Below, piece after piece: positions 46,448-58,892 of a DNA stretch of 64,000 nt; the first letter of the stretch is position 1; the number at the start of each line of letters is the position of its first letter. Position numbers and translations under genes: made by a program. Source of the DNA: Streptomyces tibetensis (GTDB lineage Bacteria > Actinomycetota > Actinomycetes > Streptomycetales > Streptomycetaceae); NCBI RefSeq assembly GCF_007655005.1, contig NZ_SZVW01000007.1, forward strand, positions 186,001 to 250,000. The letters run 5' to 3'. Below the pieces are notes generated by a model, which saw only the letters and a list, made by a program, of their open reading frames with translations, was not told the DNA's origin and searched no databases.

Positions 46448-46893
46448 CGGGCCCCCTCCCGCTTCGCGTCCAGCTCGGACAGCTTGCGTATCCGGTCCGC
46501 GATCGGGTCGACGCGGCGGCGGGCCGTCTGCTCGTACAGGGCGATCGCCAGCCACGTCACGGGGACCTGGATGAGCGCGAGCAGCAGTCCGGTGGGCAGG
46601 CCGTCGGTGACGGTGCTCGTCATGAACGACGGCGCGAACGCCGACAGGATCAGGAAGAGGGTGAAGTAGCCGAGCGCCGTGAGCGTGGCCACGCGCCGCT
46701 GCCAGCGGTAGGCGCTGCGCAGGACCCGCAGGTCGCTGTGGTGTCCGAGCGCGGCGTGGCGCTGGGGACGCCGTCCGGCCGGTTCGGGCGCCTCCTGCGG
46801 GGCCCAGGGGTAGGTGTCGTACGTGTACGGGTCGTAGGGCGGGGGTGGATCGGGTGGTCGGTAATGGTGGGACGGGGACGGGTCGTAGGACAT
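46444..46893 (-). CDS. DUF485 (YjcH-like) membrane protein
   Basis: A 149-residue protein with an unusually long Pro/Tyr-rich N-terminus (YDPSPSHHYRPPDPPPPYDP) followed by a DUF485 core: ALGYFTLFLILSAFAPSFM and GLPTGLLLALIQVPVTWLAI as two membrane spans, then a basic tail. DUF485 partners accompany ActP symporters. The ATG at 46893 is chosen because the longer frame upstream lacks a binding site and the DUF485 proline tract starts here. Confidence 0.88.
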   Translation of the reverse strand: MSYDPSPSHHYRPPDPPPPYDPYTYDTYPWAPQEAPEPAGRRPQRHAALGHHSDLRVLRSAYRWQRRVATLTALGYFTLFLILSAFAPSFMTSTVTDGLPTGLLLALIQVPVTWLAIALYEQTARRRVDPIADRIRKLSELDAKREGAR

Positions 46894-47149
46894 CCCGGTG
46901 CTCCTTGCGAGGTGGGATCCGGTGCGGCGGGCCGCAGGGAGGTGGGGGGCGGGAGCCACGCACGCTACTTCGGGGTAGGGGTCCTGCGCGAGGGTTTCGG
47001 CAAACTGATCGGTCGGTATGCGCTTACCTTTCCGACCTCGGGTGTAACCCGCGCCAACCCGGTCTTCTCGCAGTCGTGGAGCGCGGGCAGGCCGACCATC
47101 GCGCTGGCGTCACCTGCGGCGACAGTGGCGTTCCGAGTCGTCCGTAACC

Positions 47150-47695
47150 TCAGATACCGCCCCGGAAGGGGGCCGGGGTCGCGGCCCCAGGGCCGTCGGG
47201 GGTGGCGTCGAGGAGCCGGAGCTCGTAACGGACCCCCGGCCGTCCACCCACCGTCGTGTTCTCCACCCGGACGAAACCGCTGCGGGCCAGGACCCTCATG
47301 GAAGCGGGGTTGTCGAGGGTCGTGCGCGCGGTGAGGGACGTCAGGCCGTAGTCGGTCGCGGCCAGCCGGCACACCTGCGCGACCGCTGCCGTCGCCACGC
47401 CCCGGCCGGCGGCCCGTTCGCCGATGCGGTAACCGAGTTCGGCGCTGCCGTCCACCAGGTCCATCAGGTTCACCCGGCCGATCAGTTCGCCCTCCTCCCC
47501 GAGGACCACATGGAAGCGGCACACGCGCGCGTGCTGCTCGTCGAGGAGCGCCCGGAGGCGTGCGGCGAACCCCGCCGCCGTGAAGAAGGCGTCCCCGCGG
47601 TCCGGCACCGTGCGGGCGAAGTACGCCCGGTTCTCCCGCTCGAAGGCCAGCAGGGCGTCCGCGTGATCCGCCCGCAGGGGCTCCAAAGTCACCAT
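47150..47695 (-). CDS. GNAT-family acetyltransferase (RimJ-like)
   Basis: A 181-residue enzyme of the RimI/RimJ type: LEPLRADHADALLAFERENR at the start, FHVVLGEEGELIGRVNLMDL, the acetyl-CoA loop ERAAGRGVATAAVAQVCRLA and LTARTTLDNPASMRVLARSG. Proteins of this group acetylate ribosomal proteins or small amines, but the substrate here is unknown. It lies 21 bases downstream of an efflux-pump gene on the same strand, so the two may be co-transcribed. Confidence 0.85.
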   Translation of the reverse strand: MVTLEPLRADHADALLAFERENRAYFARTVPDRGDAFFTAAGFAARLRALLDEQHARVCRFHVVLGEEGELIGRVNLMDLVDGSAELGYRIGERAAGRGVATAAVAQVCRLAATDYGLTSLTARTTLDNPASMRVLARSGFVRVENTTVGGRPGVRYELRLLDATPDGPGAATPAPFRGGI

Positions 47696-47716
47696 GGGCG
47701 CCGAGGATACGGAGGC

Positions 47717-49210
47717 TCAGTCCGTCAGTACCGGGAATTTCCGGGGCGCGAGGAACAGCAGTACCAGGAACGCCAGGGCCGCCGCGCACGCCGCCCCCAG
47801 GTAGACCGCGTGCACCGCCTCGGCGATCGCCCGCCGGGTCGCCTCCGGCGCGCTGCCCGAGTCGAGCGCCCGCGTCACCGAGTCCAGGTCGCCCGCGCCG
47901 CCGAGCCGCGCGGCCAGCACCCCGTTGGCGACCGCGCCGAACACCGCCGCGCCGATCGTCTGGCCGGTCTGCCGGCAGAACAGCACGGACGCGGTCGTCG
48001 TGCCGCGCTCCGCCCATCCCACCGTCGACTGCACCCCGACGATGAGCGGCAGCTGGAACAGGCCCAGTGCGGCGCCGAGCAGCAGCATCAGCAGCGTCGG
48101 CTGCCACGCCTGCCCGGGGTAGGGCAGGAAGGGGAACGCGAACAGGATCAGCGCGGCCGTGCCGATGCCCAGCATCGCCGTGTTGCGGAAGCCGATCCTG
48201 CGGTACACGTGCTGGCTCAGGGCCGCCGACACCGGCCAGCTCAACGTCCATACGGACAGCACGAATCCGGCGGCCACGGGTGCCAGGCCCAGCACCGACT
48301 GGGCGTAGGTGGGCAGGAAGACCGACGGCGCGACCATCAGCAGACCCAGCGCGCCCAGGGCCAGATTGACCGCGGCGATCGTGCGGCGCCGCCACACCCA
48401 GCCCGGGATGATCGGCTCCGCCGCCCGGCGCTCCACCAGCACCACGACCGCGACCAGGGCGAGTCCCGTGCCGAACAGTGCCAGGGAGGGCGCCGACAGC
48501 CACGGCCACGCCACCCCGCCCTGCACCAGTGCCGTGAGCAGGACGCCGCCGCAGGCGAACACCGCCAGCGCGCCCGCCCAGTCGACGCGCGCGTGCGCGG
48601 TGGTTTCCCGCTCCGGCTCGTGGAGGTGACGGACGATCAGCCACAACGCGACCGCGCCGATGGGCAGGTTGATCAGGAAGATCCACCGCCAGTCCGCGTA
48701 CGCGGCGAGCACCCCGCCCAGGCCCGGGCCGGCGACCGCGGACACCGCCCACACGGTGGAGAGCTTCGACTGGATCCTGGGGCGGTCCTTCAGCGGGTAC
48801 AGGTCGGCGGCGAGCGTCTGCACCGTGCCCTGCAGCGCGCCGCCGCCCAGGCCCTGCACGACGCGGAAGGCGATGAGCGCCCCCATGTTCCAGGCCAGCG
48901 CGCACAGCAGGGACCCGAGCAGGAAGACCACCGAGCCGGCTATGAGGACCGGTTTGCGGCCGAAGGTGTCGGAGAGCTTGCCGTACACGGGCAGGGTGAC
49001 GGTCACGGCCAGCAGATAGCCGGAGAACAGCCAGGAGAAGACGGAGAAGCCGCCGAGGTCCCCGACGATCTGCGGGACGGCCGTCGAGACGATGGTCGCG
49101 TCGAGCGCCGGAAGCGCCATCGAGAGCATCAACGCCGCGACGACGGCTCCGCGCCTGCCGGTCGCGGCGGGACGTGCGGCCTCTCGTGCCGCGGAACTGG
49201 TGTTGCCCAC
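47717..49210 (-). CDS. DHA2-type MFS multidrug efflux transporter
   Basis: A 497-residue membrane protein with 14 predicted spans. Motif A-like GYLLAVTVTLPVYGKLSDTF, motif C-like GPGLGGVLAAYADWRW and the D-containing first span ALPALDATIVSTAVPQIVGD are typical of EmrB/QacA exporters. The GTG at 49210 is chosen because aggggga lies about 9 bases upstream. The divergent 470-base region carries a MerR-type dyad that might control it. Confidence 0.88.
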   Translation of the reverse strand: MGNTSSAAREAARPAATGRRGAVVAALMLSMALPALDATIVSTAVPQIVGDLGGFSVFSWLFSGYLLAVTVTLPVYGKLSDTFGRKPVLIAGSVVFLLGSLLCALAWNMGALIAFRVVQGLGGGALQGTVQTLAADLYPLKDRPRIQSKLSTVWAVSAVAGPGLGGVLAAYADWRWIFLINLPIGAVALWLIVRHLHEPERETTAHARVDWAGALAVFACGGVLLTALVQGGVAWPWLSAPSLALFGTGLALVAVVVLVERRAAEPIIPGWVWRRRTIAAVNLALGALGLLMVAPSVFLPTYAQSVLGLAPVAAGFVLSVWTLSWPVSAALSQHVYRRIGFRNTAMLGIGTAALILFAFPFLPYPGQAWQPTLLMLLLGAALGLFQLPLIVGVQSTVGWAERGTTTASVLFCRQTGQTIGAAVFGAVANGVLAARLGGAGDLDSVTRALDSGSAPEATRRAIAEAVHAVYLGAACAAALAFLVLLFLAPRKFPVLTD

Positions 49211-49680
49211 CCCGGTGCCTCCCCCTCGCCCCGGCCGCGCCCGCGCCACGGGTCCCGTCGTATGCCTGCCCCTTGCAGCTACCTGCCGCGGACAGCTTCC
49301 CACTTGACCCTGACGCAGCGGGAGGGTGGAGCCTGAGTGGGCCGGGGGGTGGAGCGAACCCTGAGACGGCCTCCACCCTCCGGTGGAGTGCCCCTAGGGG
49401 TACCTCCGTACTACGACCTGGGGAGGGTTCGTACCGACGGAGGACGAGAGGGCCGGGGGGCCTTCCTTAACCTGGCTTTACGCCGCCGGGGGGCGGTCCG
49501 GGACACCGGCGGGGGTGGGGTTTTCCACAGCAAAAGACTGCGCTGAACACCAGGGCGCGGTACCCCTCCCCGCCGCGAGACTGAAACGCGTCGGACGGAT
49601 TCCTGATCCGGCACCGCGCACAGCGGCTGCCGACCAGGCGACCGCCTTCACCATCTGCTGACCGATATAGGAGACATACC
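49211..49680. promoter_or_regulatory. Divergent control region with a MerR-type dyad
   Basis: No gene is supported. ACCCTgacGC-A-GCgggAGGGT forms a 21-base dyad at 49307-49327 that overlaps a -35-like TTGACC (49304-49309), the layout of MerR-family promoters with long spacers. A second inverted repeat CCTCCGT (49403-49409) / ACGGAGG (49437-49443) flanks tactacgacctggggagg. GGGTGGAG-type heptamers recur. The region separates the efflux-pump gene from the ABC exporter. Confidence 0.5.
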
Positions 49681-50469
49681 GTGACTTCGGCTGTGACCAT
49701 TCCCAGGCACGGGGGTACTGGAGGGCGTACGGCCGTTGCCGCACGGGCGCGACAGGTCGTGAAGGCGTACGGATCGGGAGAGACCCGGGTCGTCGCCCTC
49801 GACCACGTCGACGTGGACATCGCACGCGGCCAGTTCACCGCGATCATGGGCCCCTCGGGGTCCGGCAAGTCCACCCTCATGCACTGCCTCGCCGGCCTCG
49901 ACACCGTGACGGGCGGCCAGATCTATCTCGACGAGACCGAGATCACCGGGCTGAAGGACAAGAAGCTCACACGGCTGCGCCGGGACCGGATCGGGTTCAT
50001 CTTCCAGGCGTTCAACCTGCTGCCGACGCTCAACGCGATCGAGAACATCACGCTGCCCATGGACATCGCGGGCCGCAAGCCGGACAAGCAGTGGCTGACG
50101 CGCGTCGTGGAGACCGTCGGGCTCGCCGACCGCCTCAAGCACCGGCCCACCCAGCTGTCCGGCGGCCAGCAGCAGCGCGTCGCCGTGGCGCGGGCGCTCG
50201 CCGCCCGGCCCGAGATCATCTTCGGGGACGAGCCGACCGGCAACCTCGACTCCCGCGCCGGCGCCGAGGTCCTCGGCTTCCTGCGCCGGTCCGTCGACGA
50301 GCTGGGCCAGACCATCGTGATGGTCACCCACGACCCGGTGGCCGCCAGTTACGCGGACCGGGTGCTGTACCTCGCCGACGGCCGCATCGTCGACGAGATG
50401 TACAAGCCGACCGCGGAGGCCGTCCTCGACCGCATGAAGGACTTCGACGCCCGGGGGCGCACGTCATGA
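49681..50469 (+). CDS. ABC exporter ATP-binding protein (MacB/LolD type)
   Basis: A 262-residue ATPase. Walker A MGPSGSGKSTLMHCLAGLDT, the signature LSGGQQQRVAVARALA and Walker B IIFGDEPTGNLD are all present. The GTG start follows aggagacatacc. Its stop overlaps the permease start by four bases. Such pairs export lipoproteins, macrolides or peptides, or transmit stress signals; the substrate is unknown. Confidence 0.93.
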   Translation: MTSAVTIPRHGGTGGRTAVAARARQVVKAYGSGETRVVALDHVDVDIARGQFTAIMGPSGSGKSTLMHCLAGLDTVTGGQIYLDETEITGLKDKKLTRLRRDRIGFIFQAFNLLPTLNAIENITLPMDIAGRKPDKQWLTRVVETVGLADRLKHRPTQLSGGQQQRVAVARALAARPEIIFGDEPTGNLDSRAGAEVLGFLRRSVDELGQTIVMVTHDPVAASYADRVLYLADGRIVDEMYKPTAEAVLDRMKDFDARGRTS

Positions 50470-53045
50470 CCGTCATGAAGACCTCGATGCGCAACTTCTT
50501 CGCGCACAAGGGGAGGATGGCGCTCTCCGCGATCGCCGTCCTGCTGTCGGTCGCCTTCGTCTGCGGCACGCTCGTCTTCACGGACACCATGTCCACCACG
50601 TTCGACAAGCTCTTCGCGGCCACCTCCTCCGACGTGACGGTGAGCGCCAAGGGCGCCTCCGACAGCGGTGAGACGACCGCGGACAACGGCAAGCCGCCGG
50701 TCATGCCGGCCTCCGTGCTGGGCGAGGTCCGCAAGGCACAGGGCGTGAAGTCCGCCGAGGGCGCGGTGTTCTCCACCTCGGTGACCGTCGTCGACGCCGG
50801 CAAGGACAACCTGTCGCCCTCCAGCGGCGCCCCGACCATCGTCGGCGGCTGGAACGCCAACGAGGCCCGCACCATGAAGATCACCTCCGGTGCGGCCCCC
50901 AAGGACGCCGACCAGATCATGGTCGACGCCGACACCGCCGACAAGCACGACCTGAAGCTCGGCGACGAGATCGGTGTGATCAGCGCGGTCGGCACCCACA
51001 CCGCGAAGATCTCCGGCATCGCCGACTTCACCGTCACCAACCCCGGCGCCGCGATCTTCTACCTCGACACCAAGACCGCCCAGCAGGCCCTGGTCGGCGA
51101 GAGCGACGTCTACACCAACGTCAACGTCACCGCGGCCGCCGGCGTCAGCGACGCGCAGCTGAAGAAGAACGTCACGGCCGAACTCGGCGGCGCCTTCCAG
51201 GTGAAGACGGCGAAGGAGACCGCCGACGCCAACCAGAAGGACGTCGCGGGCTTCATGAACGTCATGAAGTACGCGATGCTCGGCTTCGCCGGGATCGCCT
51301 TCCTCGTCGGCATCTTCCTGATCATCAACACCTTCTCCATGCTGGTCGCCCAGCGCACCCGGGAGATCGGCCTGATGCGGGCCATCGGCTCCTCCCGCAA
51401 GCAGGTCAACCGTTCCGTGCTGGTCGAGGCGCTGCTGCTCGGCGTCGTCGGTTCGGTGCTCGGCGTCGGCGCGGGCGTCGGCCTCGCCATCGGCCTGATG
51501 AAGCTCATGGGCCAGATGGGCATGGAACTGTCCACCGACGACCTCACGGTGGCCTGGACGACCCCGGTGGTCGGCCTCGTCCTCGGCGTGATCGTCACCG
51601 TGCTGGCCGCCTACCTGCCCGCCCGGCGCGCCGGCAAGATCTCACCGATGGCCGCCCTGCGCGACGCGGGAGCCCCCGCCGACGCCAAGGCCGGCTGGAT
51701 CCGGGCCGCGATCGGCACGGTCCTCACCGGGACGGGCGGCTTCGCCCTCTACCTCGCGTCGGAGGCCGACAAGGCCAAGGAGGGCTCCCTGTGGCTCGGC
51801 CTCGGCATCGTGCTGTCGCTGATCGGCTTCGTCGTCATCGGCCCGCTGCTGGCCGGCGCCGTGGTCCGCGTCCTCGGCGCCGTCCTGCTGCGCATGTTCG
51901 GCCCCGTCGGCCGCATGGCCGAGCGCAACGCCCTGCGCAACCCGCGCCGCACCGGCGCGACCGGAGCCGCGCTGATGATCGGCCTCGCCCTGGTGGCGTG
52001 CCTGTCCGTGGTCGGCTCCTCCATGGTGGCGTCCGCCACCGACCAGCTCGACAAGACCGTCGGCACGGACTTCATCATCCAGTCCGACCGGAGCCAGCTG
52101 ATCACCCCGCAGGCGGTCCAGGCCGTGAAGTCGTCGCCGGACCTGGCGCACGTCACCGAGTACAAGTCGACCCAGGCCGACTTCACCACCCCTGACGGCA
52201 AGACGCTCAAGGACACGGCGATCACGGCCGCCGACCCGACGTACGCGACCGACCTGAGCACCGAGACGGTCGCCGGCAAGCTCCCCGACGCCTACAAGGC
52301 CGACTCGATGTCGGTCCACGAGAAGTTCGCCAAGGACCACGGCATCCGCCTCGGCTCCAAGATCAAGGTGGCCTTCAAGGACGGCTCCGCGGCCGACCTC
52401 ACCGTCCGGGCGATCACCAGCAGCGACGTCGTGATCGACGCGGGCTCGATGTACACGTCCATCGCGACGCTGGCCAAGTACGTCCCGGCCGACAAGATGC
52501 CGCTGGACTCGCTGGTCTTCGCCAGCGCCGAGGACGGACGGCAGGACGCCGCCTACACGTCCCTGAAGTCGGCGCTGCACGACTACCCGCAGTACATCGT
52601 GCGCGACCAGACCGACTACAAGGACGCCCTGAAGGACCAGATCGGCCAGCTGCTCAACATGATCTACGGCCTGCTGGCCCTGGCGATCATCGTCGCCATC
52701 CTGGGTGTGGTGAACACGCTGGCCCTGTCGGTCGTGGAGCGCACCAGGGAGATCGGCCTGATGCGGGCGATCGGTCTCTCGCGCCGCCAGCTGCGCCGCA
52801 TGATCCGTATGGAGTCGGTGGTCATCGCCCTCTTCGGTGCCCTGCTGGGTCTCGGACTGGGCATGGGCTGGGGCGCCACGGCACAGCAGCTGCTCGCCCT
52901 GGAGGGCATGGGGGTCCTCGACATCCCCTGGCCGACGATCATCGGCGTCTTCATCAGCTCGGCGTTCGTGGGCCTGTTCGCGGCACTGATCCCGGCGTTC
53001 CGGGCGGGCCGGATGAACGTCCTGAACGCGATCGCGACGGAGTAG
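50466..53045 (+). CDS. ABC exporter permease with two FtsX-like units
   Basis: An 859-residue permease. An N-terminal membrane span (MALSAIAVLLSVAFVCGTLVF), a large extracytoplasmic domain, then two FtsX blocks near residues 260-420 (VGIFLIINTFSMLVAQRTRE, IGLMRAIGSSRKQV) and 720-859 (LGVVNTLALSVVERTREIGL, MRAIGLSRRQL). Each block has the paired EIGLMRAIG coupling helix that contacts the ATPase. It is the 10-span family with duplicated halves. The ATG overlaps the ATPase stop. A strong terminator follows. Confidence 0.92.
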   Translation: MTVMKTSMRNFFAHKGRMALSAIAVLLSVAFVCGTLVFTDTMSTTFDKLFAATSSDVTVSAKGASDSGETTADNGKPPVMPASVLGEVRKAQGVKSAEGAVFSTSVTVVDAGKDNLSPSSGAPTIVGGWNANEARTMKITSGAAPKDADQIMVDADTADKHDLKLGDEIGVISAVGTHTAKISGIADFTVTNPGAAIFYLDTKTAQQALVGESDVYTNVNVTAAAGVSDAQLKKNVTAELGGAFQVKTAKETADANQKDVAGFMNVMKYAMLGFAGIAFLVGIFLIINTFSMLVAQRTREIGLMRAIGSSRKQVNRSVLVEALLLGVVGSVLGVGAGVGLAIGLMKLMGQMGMELSTDDLTVAWTTPVVGLVLGVIVTVLAAYLPARRAGKISPMAALRDAGAPADAKAGWIRAAIGTVLTGTGGFALYLASEADKAKEGSLWLGLGIVLSLIGFVVIGPLLAGAVVRVLGAVLLRMFGPVGRMAERNALRNPRRTGATGAALMIGLALVACLSVVGSSMVASATDQLDKTVGTDFIIQSDRSQLITPQAVQAVKSSPDLAHVTEYKSTQADFTTPDGKTLKDTAITAADPTYATDLSTETVAGKLPDAYKADSMSVHEKFAKDHGIRLGSKIKVAFKDGSAADLTVRAITSSDVVIDAGSMYTSIATLAKYVPADKMPLDSLVFASAEDGRQDAAYTSLKSALHDYPQYIVRDQTDYKDALKDQIGQLLNMIYGLLALAIIVAILGVVNTLALSVVERTREIGLMRAIGLSRRQLRRMIRMESVVIALFGALLGLGLGMGWGATAQQLLALEGMGVLDIPWPTIIGVFISSAFVGLFAALIPAFRAGRMNVLNAIATE

Positions 53046-53096
53046 CGGCCGCACGCCGATCCCACCCACACCACCGCATACGGGGGTTGCGGTGAA

Positions 53097-53133
53097 CCCG
53101 GCGCCGGGAAGTCCAGGACTTCCCGGCGCCGGG
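53097..53133 (+). terminator. Perfect 17-bp terminator after the ABC exporter
   Basis: cccggcgccgggaagtc (53097-53113) pairs perfectly with gacttcccggcgccggg (53117-53133) around the loop cag. It closes the ATPase-permease operon. Confidence 0.88.
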
Positions 53134-53140
53134 TGCTGCG

Positions 53141-53609
53141 CGCAGCAAGGGCTCGGCCTCCAGCCCGGCTGCTCCGAGCGGCGGGGCGGGCACAGGTCCG
53201 GGGCTCGGGGGCGGGCCCCGGGGCCAGGACACCGACGCCGAGTACCTCACACCGGCCGCGCAGCAAGGCCTTGGCCTCCTGCCCGGCTGCTCCGAGCGGT
53301 GGGGCGGGCACAGGTCCGGGGCTCGGGGGCGGGCCCCGGGGCCAGGACACCGACGCCGAGTACCTCACACCGGCCGCGCAGCAAGGCCTTGGCCTCCTGC
53401 CCGGCTGCTCCGAGCGGTGGGGCGGGCACAGGTCCGGGGCTCGGGGGCGGGCCCCGGGGCCAGGACACCGACGCCGAGTACCTCACACCGGCCGCGCAGC
53501 AAGGCCTTGGCCTCCTGCCCGGCTGCTCCGAGCGGTGGGGCGGGCACAGGTCCGGGGCTCGGGGGCGGGCCCCGGGGCCAGGACACCGACGCCGAGTACC
53601 TCACACCGG
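53141..53609. repeat. Four tandem 118-bp repeats upstream of mfd
   Basis: Units begin cgcagcaaggccttggcctc at 53259, 53377 and 53495, with a slightly divergent first copy at 53141 (cgcagcaagggctcggcctc). The period is exactly 118 bases and copies 2-4 look identical over most of their length. Each contains an arm pair CCGGGGC...GCCCCGG and the block gacgccgagtacctcacacc. Because 118 is not a multiple of three the frame shifts in each copy, so this is not a coding repeat. It lies between the exporter terminator and mfd. Confidence 0.92.
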
Positions 53610-53726
53610 AGGGGTTGTCCACAGGCCCGCCGCGCGGGCGCGCATCGTCGTACGCTGGAGACCCCCCGGCCCGCGGCGCGTGTCGGGCCCGTGGTGTTGC
53701 CCACCCCCCTGGACGGAAAGCCCCGA

Positions 53727-57284
<3,558 letters not shown>

Positions 57285-57296
57285 CGCCGGAGCGGA

Positions 57297-57329
57297 CAGC
57301 GCCGCGCACGTGGTGACGGGGCGGCGCTG
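57297..57329 (+). terminator. Hairpin terminator after mfd
   Basis: CAGCGCCGC (57297-57305) and GCGGCGCTG (57321-57329) form a perfect 9-bp stem with a 15-base loop 13 bases after the mfd stop. Confidence 0.65.
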
Positions 57330-57350
57330 ACACCGCGGTGACCGGGCGGC

Positions 57351-57553
57351 GGATCAGGAGCGTTGCCGACGCCTCCTGCTCCGCTGATCCGCCGTCAGGC
57401 CACGGGCCGCCTCGGTGACCGCGGTGGGTCGGGAACGTTGCCGACGCCCCCTGCTTCGCTGATCCGCCGTCAGGCCACGGGCCGCCTCGGTGACCGCGGT
57501 GGATCGGGAGCGTTGTCGACGCCTCCTGCTCCGTTGATCCGCCGTCAGGCCAC
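57351..57553. repeat. About 2.7 tandem 75-bp repeats downstream of mfd
   Basis: Copies begin at 57351, 57426 and 57501, with the shared block gatccgccgtcaggccacgg placed exactly 75 bases apart (gccgtcaggccac at 57391, 57466 and 57541). Copies differ at a few positions. The third copy runs into the last codons of the converging MerR gene at 57545, so its end is shared with coding sequence. Confidence 0.88.
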
Positions 57554-57970
57554 CGGTCGTACGGGTGTGCCGCCACCCGCCCTGCGCAAGGCCTCCGCAA
57601 GCCGGTCGCGGACCGCGATCTGCGCTGCGATGCGGGCCTCCAGCACCGCGAGACGGTCGGCGGCCACCCGTACCCCCTTCCCGGAGGCGGGACCGGCCGT
57701 GACGTCGCCGTCCAGGCACGGCAGGAACACTCGTGCGTCGTCGAGCGTCAGCCCCACGTCGAGCAGCTGCCGGATGTTGCGCACGCGCACGGCCGCACCG
57801 GCGTCGTACAGGCGATAGCCGTTCGCGGCGCGTTCGGAGGCGATGAGACCCGCCTGCTCGTAGTGGCGCAGGGCGCGAGGTGTCGTGCCGGTCGCCTCGG
57901 CGAGTTCACCGATCCGCATACGAGGCGCCGCCGTGCGCGTACGAGGTTCTGCCATGAGCGTCAGTCTCAT
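57545..57970 (-). CDS. MerR-family transcriptional regulator
   Basis: A 141-residue activator-type regulator: the HTH begins RIGELAEATGTTPRALRHYE (about residues 19-38) followed by the wing ANGYRLYDAGAAVRVRNIRQ and a dimerisation helix VAADRLAVLEARIAAQIAVR. The single Cys in FLPCLDGD is not enough to define a metal-sensing site. The ATG at 57970 overlaps the SDR stop (ATGA), so translation is coupled. The dyad at 58763-58786 is the likely operator. The 3' end reaches into the 75-bp repeats. Confidence 0.85.
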   Translation of the reverse strand: MRLTLMAEPRTRTAAPRMRIGELAEATGTTPRALRHYEQAGLIASERAANGYRLYDAGAAVRVRNIRQLLDVGLTLDDARVFLPCLDGDVTAGPASGKGVRVAADRLAVLEARIAAQIAVRDRLAEALRRAGGGTPVRPVA

Positions 57971-58749
57971 GTGACGACCGCGCCGCCGTCCACCGGAAGG
58001 ATCACGCCGGTGATGAACGAGGCCTGCGGCGAGGCCAGCCGGGCGATCGCCCACGCCACCTCCTCGGGGCGGCCGACCCGGCCGAGCGGCGTGTGATCGA
58101 GCTGCCACGCCCGGATCGCGGCCTGTTGCTCGGGCGTGTGCCCGGCGTGGTCACCGATGGGTGTGTCGATCGCGCCCGGGGCCACGGCGGCGACCCGGAT
58201 CCCGAGGGGCGCGAGCTCCACCGCCCAGCTGCGGGTGAGCACCTCCAGGGCCGCCTTCCCGGCGGCGTACAGGGAGTTGCCGGGCCAGCCGCGCTGTCCG
58301 ACCGATGTCGTCACGTTCACGATGACACCGCGGCCGGCCTCCAGTGCCGGGAGTGCGGCCTGGGTGAGCAGGACGGGGGCGAGGAGGTTCGTGGCGAGAA
58401 GAGCTTCGGCGGTGGCGCGCGTGTAGGTGCGCAGTGACCGGGCGTCGATGATCCCGGCGTTGTTCACCAGCACGTCGATACGGCCGTGCCGTTCGAGTGC
58501 CGTACGGACGACGGTTTCGGGGCCGTCGGCGGCGGTGATGTCGGCGACGAGCGGGCTGATGCGGGCCGGCGCATGGCCGGCGGTCTCGACGAGGGGCGCC
58601 TCGCGGCGGCCCACCGCCACGACGTGGGCGCCCTCGTCGGCGAAGGCTCGCGCGGTGGCGCGGCCTATGCCGGTACCGGCGCCGGTGACGAGCACGGTTC
58701 GCGCGGCCGTCCGGGCGTCGTGCCGCTGGTTCGGATGCGGGGAAGTCAT
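57967..58749 (-). CDS. Short-chain dehydrogenase/reductase
   Basis: A 260-residue NAD(P)-dependent oxidoreductase. The cofactor motif TGAGTGIGRA (about residues 22-31), NNAGI (about 95-99), the catalytic Ser in NVTTSVGQRGW, the YxxxK pair in LYAAGKAALEV and the C-terminal ASFITGVILPVDGG are all present. The ATG at 58749 is chosen over an in-frame TTG that lies inside the operator. It is the first gene of an operon with MerR and is preceded by the MerR-type dyad. The substrate is unknown. Confidence 0.9.
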   Translation of the reverse strand: MTSPHPNQRHDARTAARTVLVTGAGTGIGRATARAFADEGAHVVAVGRREAPLVETAGHAPARISPLVADITAADGPETVVRTALERHGRIDVLVNNAGIIDARSLRTYTRATAEALLATNLLAPVLLTQAALPALEAGRGVIVNVTTSVGQRGWPGNSLYAAGKAALEVLTRSWAVELAPLGIRVAAVAPGAIDTPIGDHAGHTPEQQAAIRAWQLDHTPLGRVGRPEEVAWAIARLASPQASFITGVILPVDGGAVVT

Positions 58750-58762
58750 GCGGGGATCGTCC

Positions 58763-58786
58763 GACCCTGACGTCAGTGTCAAGGTC
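58763..58786 (-). promoter_or_regulatory. MerR-type operator/promoter of the SDR-merR operon
   Basis: On the minus strand GACCTTGAC and GTCAGGGTC (58786-58778 and 58771-58763) form a 9-bp dyad with one mismatch and a 6-base centre, overlapping a -35-like TTGACC. This is the geometry of MerR-family promoters, where the regulator binds between -35 and -10. The coding start lies only 13 bases beyond the dyad. Confidence 0.7.
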
Positions 58787-58892
58787 AAGTGTCACCGTCG
58801 AAGGGCAGCCACACGCGGGCCGTGCTCGGACAGAAGAAGCCGCCCGCGGGAGATACGTCCGGATCTCCGCGGACGGCCTCGGAGGGGAGGCC

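Noticed and set aside
46965..47149. A possible small minus-strand gene downstream of the GNAT gene
   Set aside because: The frame is open, but no start codon with a binding site and no recognised family were seen.
49337..49546. A short plus-strand frame starting just after the MerR-like dyad
   Set aside because: It begins near the predicted transcript start but is Arg/Gly-rich with no similarity, and so is not reported as a gene.
53133..53726. An N-terminal extension of mfd through the 118-bp repeats
   Set aside because: The repeats shift frame each copy, have no family similarity, and a good start with a binding site exists at 53727.
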